Part shown: positions 37,154-58,081 of the stretch, in pieces | Numbering within the stretch: position 1 is the stretch's first letter | Layout of the letters: each line of letters begins with the position of its first letter | Source of the DNA: Nephromyces sp. MM_2019 | Taxonomy: Eukaryota > Apicomplexa > Aconoidasida > Nephromycida | Assembly: GCA_015657535.1 (NCBI GenBank) | Contig: JADHZB010000101.1 | Coordinates: 1 to 58,081, forward strand | Reading direction: 5' to 3' | DNA length: 58,081 bases | The notes under the pieces: model-generated | Databases searched by the model: none | What the model was told of the DNA's origin: nothing | What the model saw: only the letters and a program-made list of their open reading frames with translations | Program-made: the position numbers and the translations under genes

Positions 37154-40100
37154 CAAAGTTTTTGGAACCGCCATGCAAAGCCTAGTGATACCTTTTGGGT
37201 ATAAACGTGAGAGACAAATAGTAGATTCGGGAGTAGATTTGTGAATAGTAAGTATTTCTGTCATTTTTTTTCATTTCTCTGTTTTTTTTGGAGTGTTTTC
37301 ATCTTTTCTCTTTTGCTTCTTTGCTTCTCTAGAGGTTTTACGTTTTGAATTTAGCTCTCCTGTTTCCAATGCATGCTTTAATTGATACTTTTCTTTGCAT
37401 TTTTTTTGACAGGTGTTTGATATCGATTTCTATACTGTATATCTCGATTTGTTTCCTATTTACTCTCATTGTATGGCATTTTTTATTGTATGCCCAGACA
37501 TGTGATCTTTTGTGTAATTCTTAAAGAATTAGAGTATTCTTTAAAATATTTCGTGCTCACTTTTTTGCCTTTTTTCTGCACGAATTGAGAAATTTCTTGG
37601 CGTCATATGCTTTGACCATGTGTTGGCTCCGTTGCAGTATGTTCTTTGATAAAATTTATGTTTTTTGTTTGTTTTTTCATTATGCATTTCCTCAATCTCT
37701 GGACTGTGGTGATTTTTTTGCGTGTATAGTAGAGTATAGTGATAGCTACGCTAGTGCTACACATAAGACTATACTATTTCATTCTTTTCTAGAGCTTTTT
37801 TATTATAGGAAATGGGTTTTTCTGAAAAATTGTTGTTAATTCTCTTGGATGCCCTATTTTTTTTTCCCCACTTTTTCAGCTTTGTCGTGCAGCCGTATTG
37901 TTTATCGGCTTTTTAAGGAAGATTCGTCATCGGAATGTATACAAAAATTGAGAAATATCTGAAGTTTGCAATATAAAATTCGCTTCCTTCAGCAAACTTC
38001 ATCATCAGGGTGTATACAGAAAGAGTTTTGAAGTTTGTAATATAAAATTCGCTTTCTTTAGCAAGATTCATCATCGGAATATATAAAAAAATTGAGAGAT
38101 ATCTCACTTTTGCAATGAAAAGTTCACCTTTTAGCCAAGATATGGCCTTTAATCTGCAAGATTTTCGCTATGGTCCGATAATTTTGCAGTTTTTTAGCTT
38201 TGAGCAACAGCAGCACACGCAGAAGTAAAAATTAGTATTCTAGTATTTCTAGGGTGACCCTGTTTACTTTTTGATACTTACTAGGTCTAAAATATAGCTT
38301 TTAACTTTACCTCATTTAAGGATTATTTATGAGGAATGAATTATCTTCGCCGGATTAAGCAATGCTTGAAAATCTTCTGGTTAGTGACCTTGTCTCCAGA
38401 ATCTGCTGCAAAAAATAAAATATACCAAACTTGTGTCTCTATTGGAATTTGTTTAAATGCTGTTGAAGATACACTAGTGAATTTTATAATTTCTTCTTTA
38501 ATGTTGGAGACTCTGGTGGTATTACTAGCTCTATGGACTTTCAATTGAGCATTAAAATATTTCCTAATTTTTTTTTTCCCTATTGATTTGCGATATCGTC
38601 TTTCCTGCTTTAAGTTCCATTCCACTTGTTAGTCTATATTGTGGGTTAAAGCTAGTTCCCATTTACTTCAAGCTAGTTGATCATGTATACAATTCGCTAT
38701 ACATTGCGCATGAATGCCCCTTTTAATGTCTTTCGAGTTCTAACGGTAAATACTACTTGTTCAAGGCTAATCATGGTGACTGGAAGTTTCCTTATTACGC
38801 ATCTGCCTACGTGTATCAGCCTATTTAGATGCTTAATTTTAATTGTTTTATCGGAGCTGATATAATGAGGTATATATACCTCGTGAATTTGTAGTCTACA
38901 CATCAAGAGTTTTTATTTTTACTCTATAAAATGATTTGGCCTGTTGCTACTGCATATAACCCAAGACTGAACCTCATTTTTTGCGACAAAAAATTACCTT
39001 TGCTAAGCTTTGCGGAAGATATGCGATGACCAAAGTTTTACTCGATTCTATTAACTCCCAGGGATTACTTGTATAAAGGGTATGCAAATTTGTGTTTTTA
39101 TCATTTGACGACTTTTTTTTTCCAAATATTTTTACCATACCGGTGGGGCCTGGGCGTGCATTGAAGCAGGTGTGTGGGTAAGTTATGTGGGCTTGAAGTT
39201 CACTTGTGTGTCCCTACGTGCGTCTCTGAGGCGCTGCTGCAGATTTTGCATTGCTTCATTTTGGCCTCCATTGCAGTCCTTGTTAGAGTTGATGCACGGT
39301 AACTTGTACTGGTAAGTATCAAGGTAACGACTTTACAGGAACTCTTATTTAAGCCAAGGTTTAATATTCCACTTTCTAGCTCTTTAGTCAAATGAAACTT
39401 GCTAGCTTGCTTCTTGTGATTCTGCTCTATTTTAAGGCAAAAACGTATCCTGGATGCTTTTTAAACTTTGTGGTGCGCGATTCTGCATTTAGTTCGAAAG
39501 TATTCCTTGAGGTACCAAGAACACACTAAATTTTCTGTTGAGGCATTACCACAGTAAATTTTTTATCAAGACATTCTAAAAAGGTTTCTAGGGATAGCTC
39601 ATTAGCTGCTGAAACTGTAGGGTAAAGTAGTATCCCAACGTCTAGGTTGGGAATTTTTCTTCTTTGCGGCAACCTCCGGACCTGAAGTAGAGCTGGTTTC
39701 ACTTGTGTAGTGTTTTTCCAGCTTCAGGCTCTTGTTTCATCATTTACTCTTCTCAAAGCATGAAGTAGTGACTTTTTGCGAGTCACGATTGGAAGCTCCT
39801 TAGCAATCTTTGGAATATCTGATTTTGTTGTTTTGACGATACAATCGAGAACTAACCAGTTCTATGTACGATTGTGATTGTAGAGTCTACATGCTGTCCG
39901 GTACTGCTGCTGTGGTACTATTTCGTAACACGCTAATCTTCTGGTTCATGGGATGCCAGGCCTAGTAATAATTGTCTGTACCGAGCTTTTCTGATTTTCC
40001 CCGCAGATTTACTTTTCCGTCTGTCGTGAAAAGTGTTTTGCTACTGCTAGCAGACTTAATATGTAGGTGAGAAGCACCATTTCCACACGTAGCACGCAAT

Positions 40101-42505
40101 CTGTGCTCGGTATCTCTAGGTTGCCTATTTGTCAACCTTGGCAAGGCAGTATAGTTAAAGAACACTATAGCTGAGTAGAGCTACTGTTAAGTAGAGAAGA
40201 ATCACTGAGCCTAATTGGAAGCTTCATGCTCTAAGCCTACCTGAAGGATTAAATCGCTTTACTTCTACATGTTTATTGATTTATGTAGATTTTACCTTCA
40301 AAAAGCAAAGACTAAATTTTCAATCGTTTAACCCTTGTAGACTCCCGGAGTTTTCCATGAAACCCAGAAGACACTAAGTGAACCCATCATTTAACACTGT
40401 TAGTATTCTTGCTAAGCACCTGTTGAAGTGGGATTATGCGGCAACAAAGCTACTTGCTATGAAGATGTTTATGGACTGGCATCGTAAATAAACTACAAAC
40501 TCTCTAGCAGAGACGTAAGCGGTCCATAATTAGCAGAAAGAGATCACGTGCGTGCGTCGTTTTAGAAGTAATTTTTGGAGTGCAGCGTTGGCTGTTGCTC
40601 ACACTCGGGCGAAACTGATGTTAACTGTTTTATATTGAAGCTTCGTTACAGTAAGACGCGCATGACAGATGTAGGTTTCGACCAGAGTATAACGGCATGC
40701 GCGTCCAATACTTGAAAAGTTTGGCCAGGAAAATTAGGGAAGCCCTGTGTTGTGTTGGTGAGGCTTTTCACAAGTTGTGAGCTTAGTAGCTTGTTGGAGG
40801 AAGGTGGAATGAACTGGATGTCGTCTTTCAGCAAGCCCAGGTGAACTAGGAAACGTGTCTGAGAGCAGAGATGAACTAGATAACGTCATTCGCAATGCTG
40901 AACTAAACTAGATAGCGTTGATACTCAGAGCTTGATGTAGGCATAAGCTCCAGGTCTCTCTCTAAACCAGTATATAAGCAGTAACAGAAATCTCCGTATG
41001 CCAGTCAATCTGTGCGCTCAAAATCCCTCCTCTTGCAAGGAGTAGCACAATGCAACCCTGGGGCATTCGAAGACTGATAAGCACCTCACTTGAACTTTCA
41101 TATACTTTTTGAACGTGAACCTGACAAATTCCTGTATATTTCGGAGCACTACTTGCAATTAGATGAAACTATCAAGCAAGCTAGTACTACGCTTTCCTCT
41201 GATTTATACTTCTACACTATTTTCTCCTAGTATCACTATTTTCAAGGGTACAAGAGTCAAGCTACTCTAGGTAAAACTCGCATGCGCGACCTAGAAAAAT
41301 TGGGGTAGGTCACACTTTTTTGATCGAGCAATGAACCGAGCGTCTCCTTCAAGCTTTCAACATCGCTTGCCCTCATTTGACGTTCAAGCTAGCAATTTTT
41401 CCAAGACAAACTCCTGTTAGATGTGCGGGTGGATAAAACTTTCGGGAAAAAGTTTCGGGAAAAAGTTAGCCCAAGAATATCATTTCGCCTCATGACATCG
41501 CGCAGTATCGTTACAAGACTTCCCCCTATTGACGACCCTTGACAGATTTCCCTGAATTATCACGTTTTGGAACAAGTGGAATTTGGTCTTAACATCGTGT
41601 TATACTCTGTAACAGCTTTTAGAACCTTTTCTTAATATGGACCTACCTCATAACGGCTATTTCTGCAGAATTGCAGTAATTTTTTGACGAGAAAAAACGC
41701 CGCTACGGTGATGAACTGCTTCCTGCTGTTCTTTTTTCGAGTTAGGCACTGTTGCCGGCTATTCTATGGCTGCTTCGTTTCCTTCTGTGAAGCTTTAACT
41801 TGAAAGTTTCAGGATAAGTTTGATTTTCTGGACTGTCCTTGTGCTAATCATTGAGGGATAACTTTGAACTCTTATGTCGAATCTGTTGGCAGAATAGGAT
41901 AATCATCTTTTTTATATTTGCTTTACGGCAGCCTCTATCTTTGTCACGGTGGGCGAGTTATTCCTCTCTTTTGGATGTTTGGTTGTTTTAATGGGGTAGT
42001 CTCATTAGGTTGGGGGAGATACGCCTCGGTCTTGGATGTCTTGCTCGACTAGTGAGAGGAGTTTGATTAGCTTAACCCCTTCCCCCTCTGGCTGGAATCT
42101 TTCGTTACTTTCTATTACTTCTTTTTAGCAATGCTTAAGAATCACCTTCATCTTCTTAATCCCGTATTCTCGCCCTTATCTCTCTCGGAAAGAAGTATTT
42201 TATTCTTTTTGATGCTGTCAACTGCGTGTAGCCTGGCGGTAAGATCTTCAGTGGCCATCATCTGATTGTAGAGGATTACCTTTTTACACCTAGTCACAGT
42301 GGTTTTCATCGAGGGATTAAACGCTCAGTTTCTTTGTTTTCGTGTGCACCTCTCATAGCCTCCTCAGTACTCTGTGAAGCAAGGTATTACTGTGAGATCT
42401 TCCTGGCAGATGAGTGATACAGAAGCAGGGCTTGGTAGCAATTAGGAAAGAGCTTCCCTTAGTGGCAGATATAATGCAGAACAAACAGTAGTAGTATCTC
42501 CAAGA
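37154..42505. other. Long gap: MATE 3' flank, repeat, NKAP 5' flank
   Basis: The first kilobase is very T-rich on the plus strand, as expected for MATE 3' UTR or further introns. A 70-75 bp tandem repeat lies at 37919-38105. From about 38.3 to 42.4 kb only short open frames occur (such as 38336-38548), none with a splice chain or motif. The final few hundred bases before 42506 should hold the NKAP promoter and 5' UTR. Confidence 0.4.
37919..38105. repeat. Tandem repeat of 69-75 bp, 3 copies
   Basis: Copies begin near 37921, 37996 and 38065 with the shared blocks TTCATCATCGG, GTATACA, GAAGTTTGCAATATAAAATT and CGCTT(T/C)CTT. Copy 3 is partial. Divergence between copies is roughly 15-20 per cent by eye. 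It follows the MATE gene by about 0.8 kb. Confidence 0.9.
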
Positions 42506-52463
<9,958 letters not shown>

Positions 52464-52577
52464 GCGATAGCCTGTGCTTTACTTTCCACTTGTTTTTTCT
52501 ACTTTCGTCTGTTTGCCTGGTATGTTTTTAGTTTTTTAGTGTGTTAATTCGCGAAATAAGCATTTTATTTCGAAAGA

Positions 52578-52662
52578 GAAGAAATTCCCATAAAGTGTGT
52601 GTTTGATTCAAAAATATCCCCGCCAAACCCTCAATAGAAGAAATTCCCATAAAGTGTGTGTT
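52578..52662. repeat. Direct repeat of 26 bp, spaced 59 bp
   Basis: GAAGAAATTCCCATAAAGTG and the following TGTGTT occur at 52578-52603 and again at 52637-52662. The pair begins about 115 bp past the NKAP stop codon, probably in its 3' UTR. Confidence 0.9.
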
Positions 52663-53701
52663 AAACCCCAAAATTCACACAAAACACTTCAATTTTGCTG
52701 GGTGCTTACCGTTTTGTTGCCATTTTTTGGCTCCTAAATGGCAGAAAAACGAGAACCTCAGTTGGAGATTTCGGGCTTTCTGAATGTTTTAAGCGTCAAA
52801 CTTTCAACCACTTCCTCTTGTATCTAAGTCTCCTTCAAGATATTGAGATTCGGTGAATTTTGAGCGTTTAGCTCCGCTTTATTCGGACTTCCCGACAATT
52901 TCATCGCTGTTCTTCATTCTATTTGGAGTTTTACTAGTGACTTTTATAGGTTTACAAATAAATATACGCCCTAGCGACGTGAAGAAGCTAAAAAGGCAAC
53001 GATTTTCGGATTTTTCACTCGCTAGAAGAGGTCTGAGCTCGTGCTGATTAATATCGTTATAGTATCAACTAGCATTTGCTCTACACTGTAAAGTTGTTTG
53101 ACGATTTTCTTGGAGCTTGGAGGATTTCTTCTTGCTGAAACCAAAGCGGTTTGGTTTGTAATGATTAAATCTTTATATTTTTATTGGATGCTATTTTGTA
53201 AACCGTAGTGGTGAGACTGAGTAAACTTTTTTTCGAACTTTCCTCGATTCCTAGGTCTTTATAGGTTTGATAGTTTAAAAGAAGACTAGTTGCCAAGTTT
53301 GAAGCTCTCAAATGAGCTTTACCTGCATTTTATTATGTTGAGTAACTGCATCTGAGATCGTATGTACTCTACAGCATTTAGGACATCATAATATCTAGTT
53401 TAAGGCCACAAACACAAAATCCACACACACTGGTATATTATGGATTCGAGTTGAAGATATATAGAATAGAGAAGGAGAAGATCAAAAACACTGGTGATGC
53501 CAATGCAGTCCCCCTGGCTACTTAACTCCACACACAAATAAGAAAAATATATGGAATCTACTGAATGCGAAAATTGAGGTTTTTGTTTGTTAAAAGTTTT
53601 GAAACGATTTCCTCCACGCACCCATATGCTATCGACATTCGCTGCACACTCGGGCTAATGCGGGCTTTAAGAAAAGGCTTTTTGCGTAGCTTATATTTAT
53701 T

Positions 53702-53875
53702 GATGAGTAATTTTGGAGGAAAAGATGATTTTATTGGAGAAAAAGATGAATTTTGGAGGAAAAGATGATTTTATTGGAGAAAAACGCGAGTTTATTGGAG
53801 AAAAACGCGAGTTTATTGGAGAAAAACGCGAGTTTATTGGAGAAAAAGATGAATTTTTGGAGAAAAACCATTTTT
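53702..53875. repeat. 21-bp minisatellite
   Basis: Units of the type TTTATTGGAGAAAAACGCGAG (21 bp) recur three times from about 53771, flanked by variants with GATGAT or GATGAA in place of CGCGAG and GGAGG in place of GGAGA. Because the unit is a multiple of three, the plus frame reads as FIGEKRE repeats, but no start, splice or flanking exon supports translation. Confidence 0.9.
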
Positions 53876-54704
53876 TTCCCCTAAAAAGATGATTTTACCC
53901 CAATTGCCTTGATAAAGCAACGGCAGCAGCAGCACTAGAGTAATCATTGCGGTTTTTTATAGGCGACAGCTACATCCAGTGGCATCATGACTGCTCATAA
54001 TAATACATCACGATACAGAAAGTTGAAGAATTTACGAAAAAAAGGATTGGCACAAATAAAGTTGGAATATACGCTCACAGCCAGCCTCAGGGAAGCCCAA
54101 TAATGATGCAAACCTTCTGCTTCACTAAGCAAGCTCGCATTCATCATTGCTGCAAACAGCATAAACTGTCGCCTCTGTTTCGAAAAGTATAGATGACATC
54201 AACGTGTGTGCGAATCTATACGACTGAATGCAGCTTTTAAAGCGGTGCAGAATGGTGGTACTCACCACTTCAAAAAAAAGGGCACACACACACACATCCT
54301 CTTGCATGGCCAGCAGGAAAGCGCATGCTACAAGACTACCGCTGCCTAATCACGCACAAATCATCATCACAAATTGAGATTATAGAAAAAGCTTATTAGC
54401 GGCCTAGCAGAACATGCGTTTTATATATATATATGAGAGTCCACCATACATGGGATAAGTACAAATCAGTCTCCCAAGGCTGTATGGGCTTCACAGCATA
54501 CATACAGATTGAAGGCAGGCGAAGCCCTTGTTTACCTGCAGAAGATTCATCACATTCCCTTCATATAATGAAATTTTATTGCGTGTGCAAGAATAGCATT
54601 AAAAACTTCGTTTAAAGTGAAGCAGAGCGAGCTGACAACGATTTAGACTGAATTTGCGGTTTAGTCAAAGTTTGATATTTTTTAGGGGTTTATAGCTATA
54701 AATT

Positions 54705-54724
54705 ACACACACACACACACACAC
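54705..54724. repeat. (AC)10 microsatellite
   Basis: Pure AC dinucleotide run of 20 bp. Confidence 0.95.
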
Positions 54725-54885
54725 TAGAGTAGTCTAGTTGCAATAAGATTATAAGCACTGGCAGAAGTTTAGTTCAGGGAAAGATGCTATGTTAAGGATG
54801 AAGCGTTGCTTTCAGCACAAACTGCCAATATGCTTTAGCAGCATCTTTGTCTTTAGGGTAGAATGATAGTTTAGTAGGTATGTAT

Positions 54886-55112
54886 CTCTGTGTCTACACT
54901 AGAACAACGTATATAATTACTAGAATCTCCTTTCTAAACTAGAACAAGACACAATTGCTATTGCCTGCTTTTCTTTAAACCAGGCAAGCACGCCACCTTT
55001 AACATTTGCTTCTTTCTAAACTAGACAAGCACACAATTACTGGTATACCCTTCTTTCTAATATAGAAAAACACACAACTGCTAATGCCTCCTCTCTCTAA
55101 ACTAGAACCGCA
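54886..55112. repeat. Degenerate tandem repeat of about 60 bp
   Basis: Four or so diverged copies share the block CTTTCTAAACTAGAACAAG followed by ACACAATTGCTA-like sequence. They start near 54890, 54940, 55010 and 55070 and end in an ACACACAC run. Confidence 0.7.
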
Positions 55113-55200
55113 CACACACACACAATTTTTTCATCTTCTTCCTCCTCTTTTTAATACTGGAACTAAAAAAAAAAACTGACTCAGAGTCTTTGCTCGAGAC

Positions 55201-55240
55201 CCAGTCACATTCTGTTTTTGCCAGTCACATTCTGTTTTTG
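55201..55240. repeat. Perfect 20-bp tandem duplication
   Basis: CCAGTCACATTCTGTTTTTG occurs twice back to back with no difference, so the duplication is recent or actively homogenised. Confidence 0.95.
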
Positions 55241-55466
55241 CTGTACATACAGCCAGATTCTATCCGATACTTCTTATAGCAAGAAGCTGTGTATAAGGGT
55301 GCAAAAAACCGTAATTAAACTTCGTGGTGGCTGCTACACAACTTGGTACCAAAATCAAGCACAAGAAGATGGCCGCTGCCTCACACTTCTGACATAAAAC
55401 CTGCCGTGAAGATCCAGTATTTGTTCGTATCTTGAGTAGCAACTCGCGTGCAGAGTTGAAATGACT

Positions 55467-57622
55467 TCAGTGTACGGGTGGCTTCATGGAAGGAACGGCA
55501 GCATCAATGTTCAGGAGAGTCACAGCAACCTAAATGATGTTTTTATGTGTCAAAATTGTGTGAGTCCTGCTCTGTGTGTATGTGTTCCTAATCTTTAAGG
55601 AAAGGTGTGTGTGATGATGGATGATAGTGGATGACGATGACCATGGTAATCATCCAATTCCAATTCCTCTGAAAAAACCACTTTCTTATAGGCTCGCATA
55701 ACATATAAAGATATAATCTTTTAACAATTTGATATTTTTATGATGTGCAAGCATGAAATGTAGCGAGAACATAATCCTATGGAAGTTTTGGCAAGCCATT
55801 CAAAAACTCAACTTTGAGCATGCAAAAAGGTAGGAAAACCGTAAATACACGGCCAGAACAAGCAAAATCTACCAGTGAGAACGGAAAAACGTGAAGATAT
55901 CGGCAAAAAGTGGAAAAAGTTTCCCAAAAAACCTCTAAAAACTTTGGAAAAGTCGCAAAGGAAAAACAAATTCGAATTTAATTGCATAGCAACTTACCAT
56001 AATACTAGTGTCTCCAAAAGAAGCTGAAATAGTTCTGCACACAAACAATGAAGGAGGGGAATTGCTATGTCAAGAGCAGCTTCAAGTGCCAAATTGTTCA
56101 TCACGAAGAAAAAAGAGTCTTTTGATGAAAATAGGGAGCGAAAATGAGATGTCTTTTTAGAAGCTGTAAAATTTCTAGTTTTTAATGAGTATCCACAGTT
56201 GTATAATTTATATTTTTTAAGAATTTGAAGCTCTAAAGCATAACGAAGAAGCAGCAGATAGTAGGAGGTTTTATCACGGTATTTGAAGGTATGAAGGAAA
56301 AGCAATCCTTCAAATAGCGACAAAATTCGGATAAGATATGTAGCTTTACAGCACAAATTCTGGGAAAAAATAGCAAATTTTATCGGCTAGCGACTGCAGT
56401 GTAAACTAAAGAATAAGCGAAATCACTAGGCTTGATAAGGGTGCAAAAACGGTTGTTCTTAGAAGAAGAAAGGTTTGATAGGGGTGCAAAAACCGTTGCT
56501 TCTACGAGAAAACACTAGGCTTCGCAGAGGTGCAAGAACCACTCACTATAAATACACCACATAAAACTAGCTACCACAGCTGCAAGTACAATTCAACGCC
56601 CATGTAGATTCCACCCAAGCTTAGAGACTACCCACGCACACACAAACACACATACATGGATCTCGGTACAGGTTATCCATTCAAAACTATAATAAGCAAG
56701 CGATAACCAAATCTTCATCAGCTTTTTAAAGAATCAAGACGAACCTGTCTGTAGCTGCCCACAGAGCAAAACCCTCCTTATCGATCACAAGATTCTAAAC
56801 AAGGCAAGTTCCCAAAGAAGGGAGAAAAATGCTATTTCGGTGCGAGAAAACTAATCATCGAAGCAACGATTTAAGAGCATAGAAAAATCAGCTCTACTGA
56901 TGTCACGTAAGCGATAAAAACTCTGCACGGACCAAGGAAAGCTCATTCCAATTGAAATGCTGGTATGAGGGAAAACGCCAAAGAAATCTCAACAAAAAAC
57001 AGCTTCTTCATGAAAAATGCAATACCCACGTATAATCTCAGTTCATGCAAGTCTTATTGGTCCTACCACCAGCCTGAAAGCTCTCAGGTTAACTAAAAAA
57101 GCTGCATTGTTATCGTGCGAAATTTACACATCAGAAAAGCTACGAAATCGCACCAAAATACTGCCTAAGAAAACAATCTGAAGCGTATACGTCAGAAAAG
57201 CTGTTAAGCCGCACCAAAATACCACCAAGAAAATCTATGTGTGTGTCTAAAAAATAGCCTTATATACTTCTATAGTGGAAGAATCAGGTAGTGGAAAGAC
57301 TATTATAATAAATCTCCTTTTGTGAAATCTATCAAAGAAGCAGTAGGAATTCTAAGGCTCCAAAGAGCGTTGAAAAGACTCGCAAAATGCTATTAAAAGA
57401 TGAACAAAATCGATAAAATTCTCTCAATTAGGGATAATTTGAGCTTTCATTTCAGGTTGCGTATCTTAAGTATTGCTTGGACTATCCGCCACAACGTTTC
57501 AAACGACACACACGCACATAAATTATAGGCTATCATAATGTGAATCACAAAACGAAGAGCCAAGCAGTCCAAGACGCGTAGAAATAAGTGCAAAAGAGCT
57601 GCTAACCAAGTCTGATTGCCTG
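55467..57622 (-). CDS. 3' part of an unrecognised minus-strand gene
   Basis: Phase-matched exons are 57549-57622, 57067-57092 (26 bp), 56745-56794, 55998-56034 (37 bp) and 55467-55529 (TGA stop). The 55998-56034 exon follows a very strong acceptor (CCCCTCCTTCATTGTTTGTGTGCAG) and ends at GTAAGT. The joined segments read VSSSFALISTRLGLLGSSF, NLVIDKEGFALWAATDR, TISASFGDTSIM and VAVTLLNIDAAVPSMKPPVH. This looks like a small globular protein domain, but I cannot name it. The 5' part is not in hand and may lie beyond the right edge. The join between the first two exons is the weakest. Confidence 0.5.
56437..56535. repeat. Degenerate 45-50 bp repeat in an intron
   Basis: Three copies of a block like GGCTTGATAAGGGTGCAAAA followed by CCGTTG lie inside the intron between 56035 and 56744. 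A fourth relative of the core, ATAAGGGTGCAAAAAACCG, occurs at about 55293. Confidence 0.7.
57131..57236. repeat. 61-bp tandem duplication, diverged
   Basis: TCAGAAAAGCT, then CGCACCAAAATAC, then AAGAAAA recur with a 61-bp period (57131 and 57192). It is intronic in the minus-strand gene model. Confidence 0.8.
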
Positions 57623-58081
57623 CTGAAGGAGTAGAGAGATTTATTGGCCTTTTCCCTGAAAAAAGTAGCTTCTTTTATGAATATTGAAGGTAACGCAACA
57701 CACAACACCAATAACTAAAGTTATAGCAGTCTCTGGAAGATATAACTACGGAGTGCCTGTACCGAAAAGCATACGCTCAAAGGGCTTTTTAAAAATATTC
57801 CCGCACAAACACACACAAAAATAGCCTTATTGAAGGTTTTATGCGTTAAGATCACTCGGTAGGTGTAAACATTGGCTGATGAAATATAGGCTTGAGAAGA
57901 ATATGGGAGGCATATTCGATGAAAAATCATATTTTCTGGTGTTCCTCGATCTATAAAGATGAAGGAAATACTTATTTAGAGAGTGGAACTCCTTTTATTG
58001 GAGGGTGGTTTGTGCTTCTATGCAGATACAGTGGGAAGCAAGCGTAGCTACATATTTAAAAACTACACCACCAAACCCCCC
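57623..58081. other. Right edge, no supported exon
   Basis: A-rich on the plus strand. It may hold intron or upstream exons of the minus gene ending at 55467. It ends in CACCACCAAACCCCCC at the window edge, with no telomere-type repeat. Confidence 0.35.

Larger units (their letters stand above)
52464..55466. other. 3' flank of NKAP, repeats, no supported gene
   Basis: The interval lies between the NKAP stop and the stop of a minus gene. Right of about 53.7 kb the plus strand becomes A-rich, suggesting minus-strand transcription. Exon-like minus pieces occur near 54125-54190 (acceptor TTTCGAAACAG) and before a GTGAGT donor at about 54256, but I could not join them. Several repeats in it are listed separately. 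Confidence 0.4.

Overview
This is a eukaryotic nuclear window from an intron-rich, plastid-bearing-looking protist. It has no bacterial operons, rRNA, tRNA or CRISPR. Coding exons are moderately GC-rich and sit in AT-rich sequence with many AC/GT-rich microsatellites. One protein starts with a signal peptide followed by a basic stretch, the leader type used by complex plastids. A pepsin-like protease with a DTGSCEFWVP first active site fits an apicomplexan or related alveolate, but that placement is an inference and no marker gene settles it.

Four genes are recognised with high confidence: nucleoside diphosphate kinase (minus, 24.8-25.9 kb), a pepsin-family aspartyl protease (minus, 27.6-30.5 kb, about 17 exons), a MATE-family transporter (plus, 33.1-37.2 kb, 7 exons) and an NKAP/SynMuv-type nuclear SR-rich protein (plus, 42.5-52.5 kb, 10 exons). 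For these, GT..AG junctions and codon phases close into one open frame that matches the family; the protease and NKAP totals are exact multiples of three.

The same phase-chaining in stretches that look empty gives six or seven further genes with no recognised family: plus 2.8-3.9 kb, minus 5.7-8.3 kb, minus 9.0-11.0 kb, minus 12.3-15.7 kb, minus 16.9-18.9 kb, plus 19.1-23.6 kb (secretory or plastid leader) and minus 55.5-57.6 kb. These models come from reading the sequence only. Internal exons may be missing and some first or last exons are open.

Layout, left to right: a 39-bp and an 18-bp tandem repeat; a plus gene; four minus genes in series; a leader-bearing plus gene leaving close to the 5' side of the fourth minus gene; two minus genes (NDK, protease); two plus genes (MATE, NKAP) with long T-rich introns; then A-rich, minus-oriented sequence with several minisatellites and the 3' part of a minus gene that probably runs off the right edge. 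The genes show no shared pathway, as expected for a eukaryotic chromosome segment.
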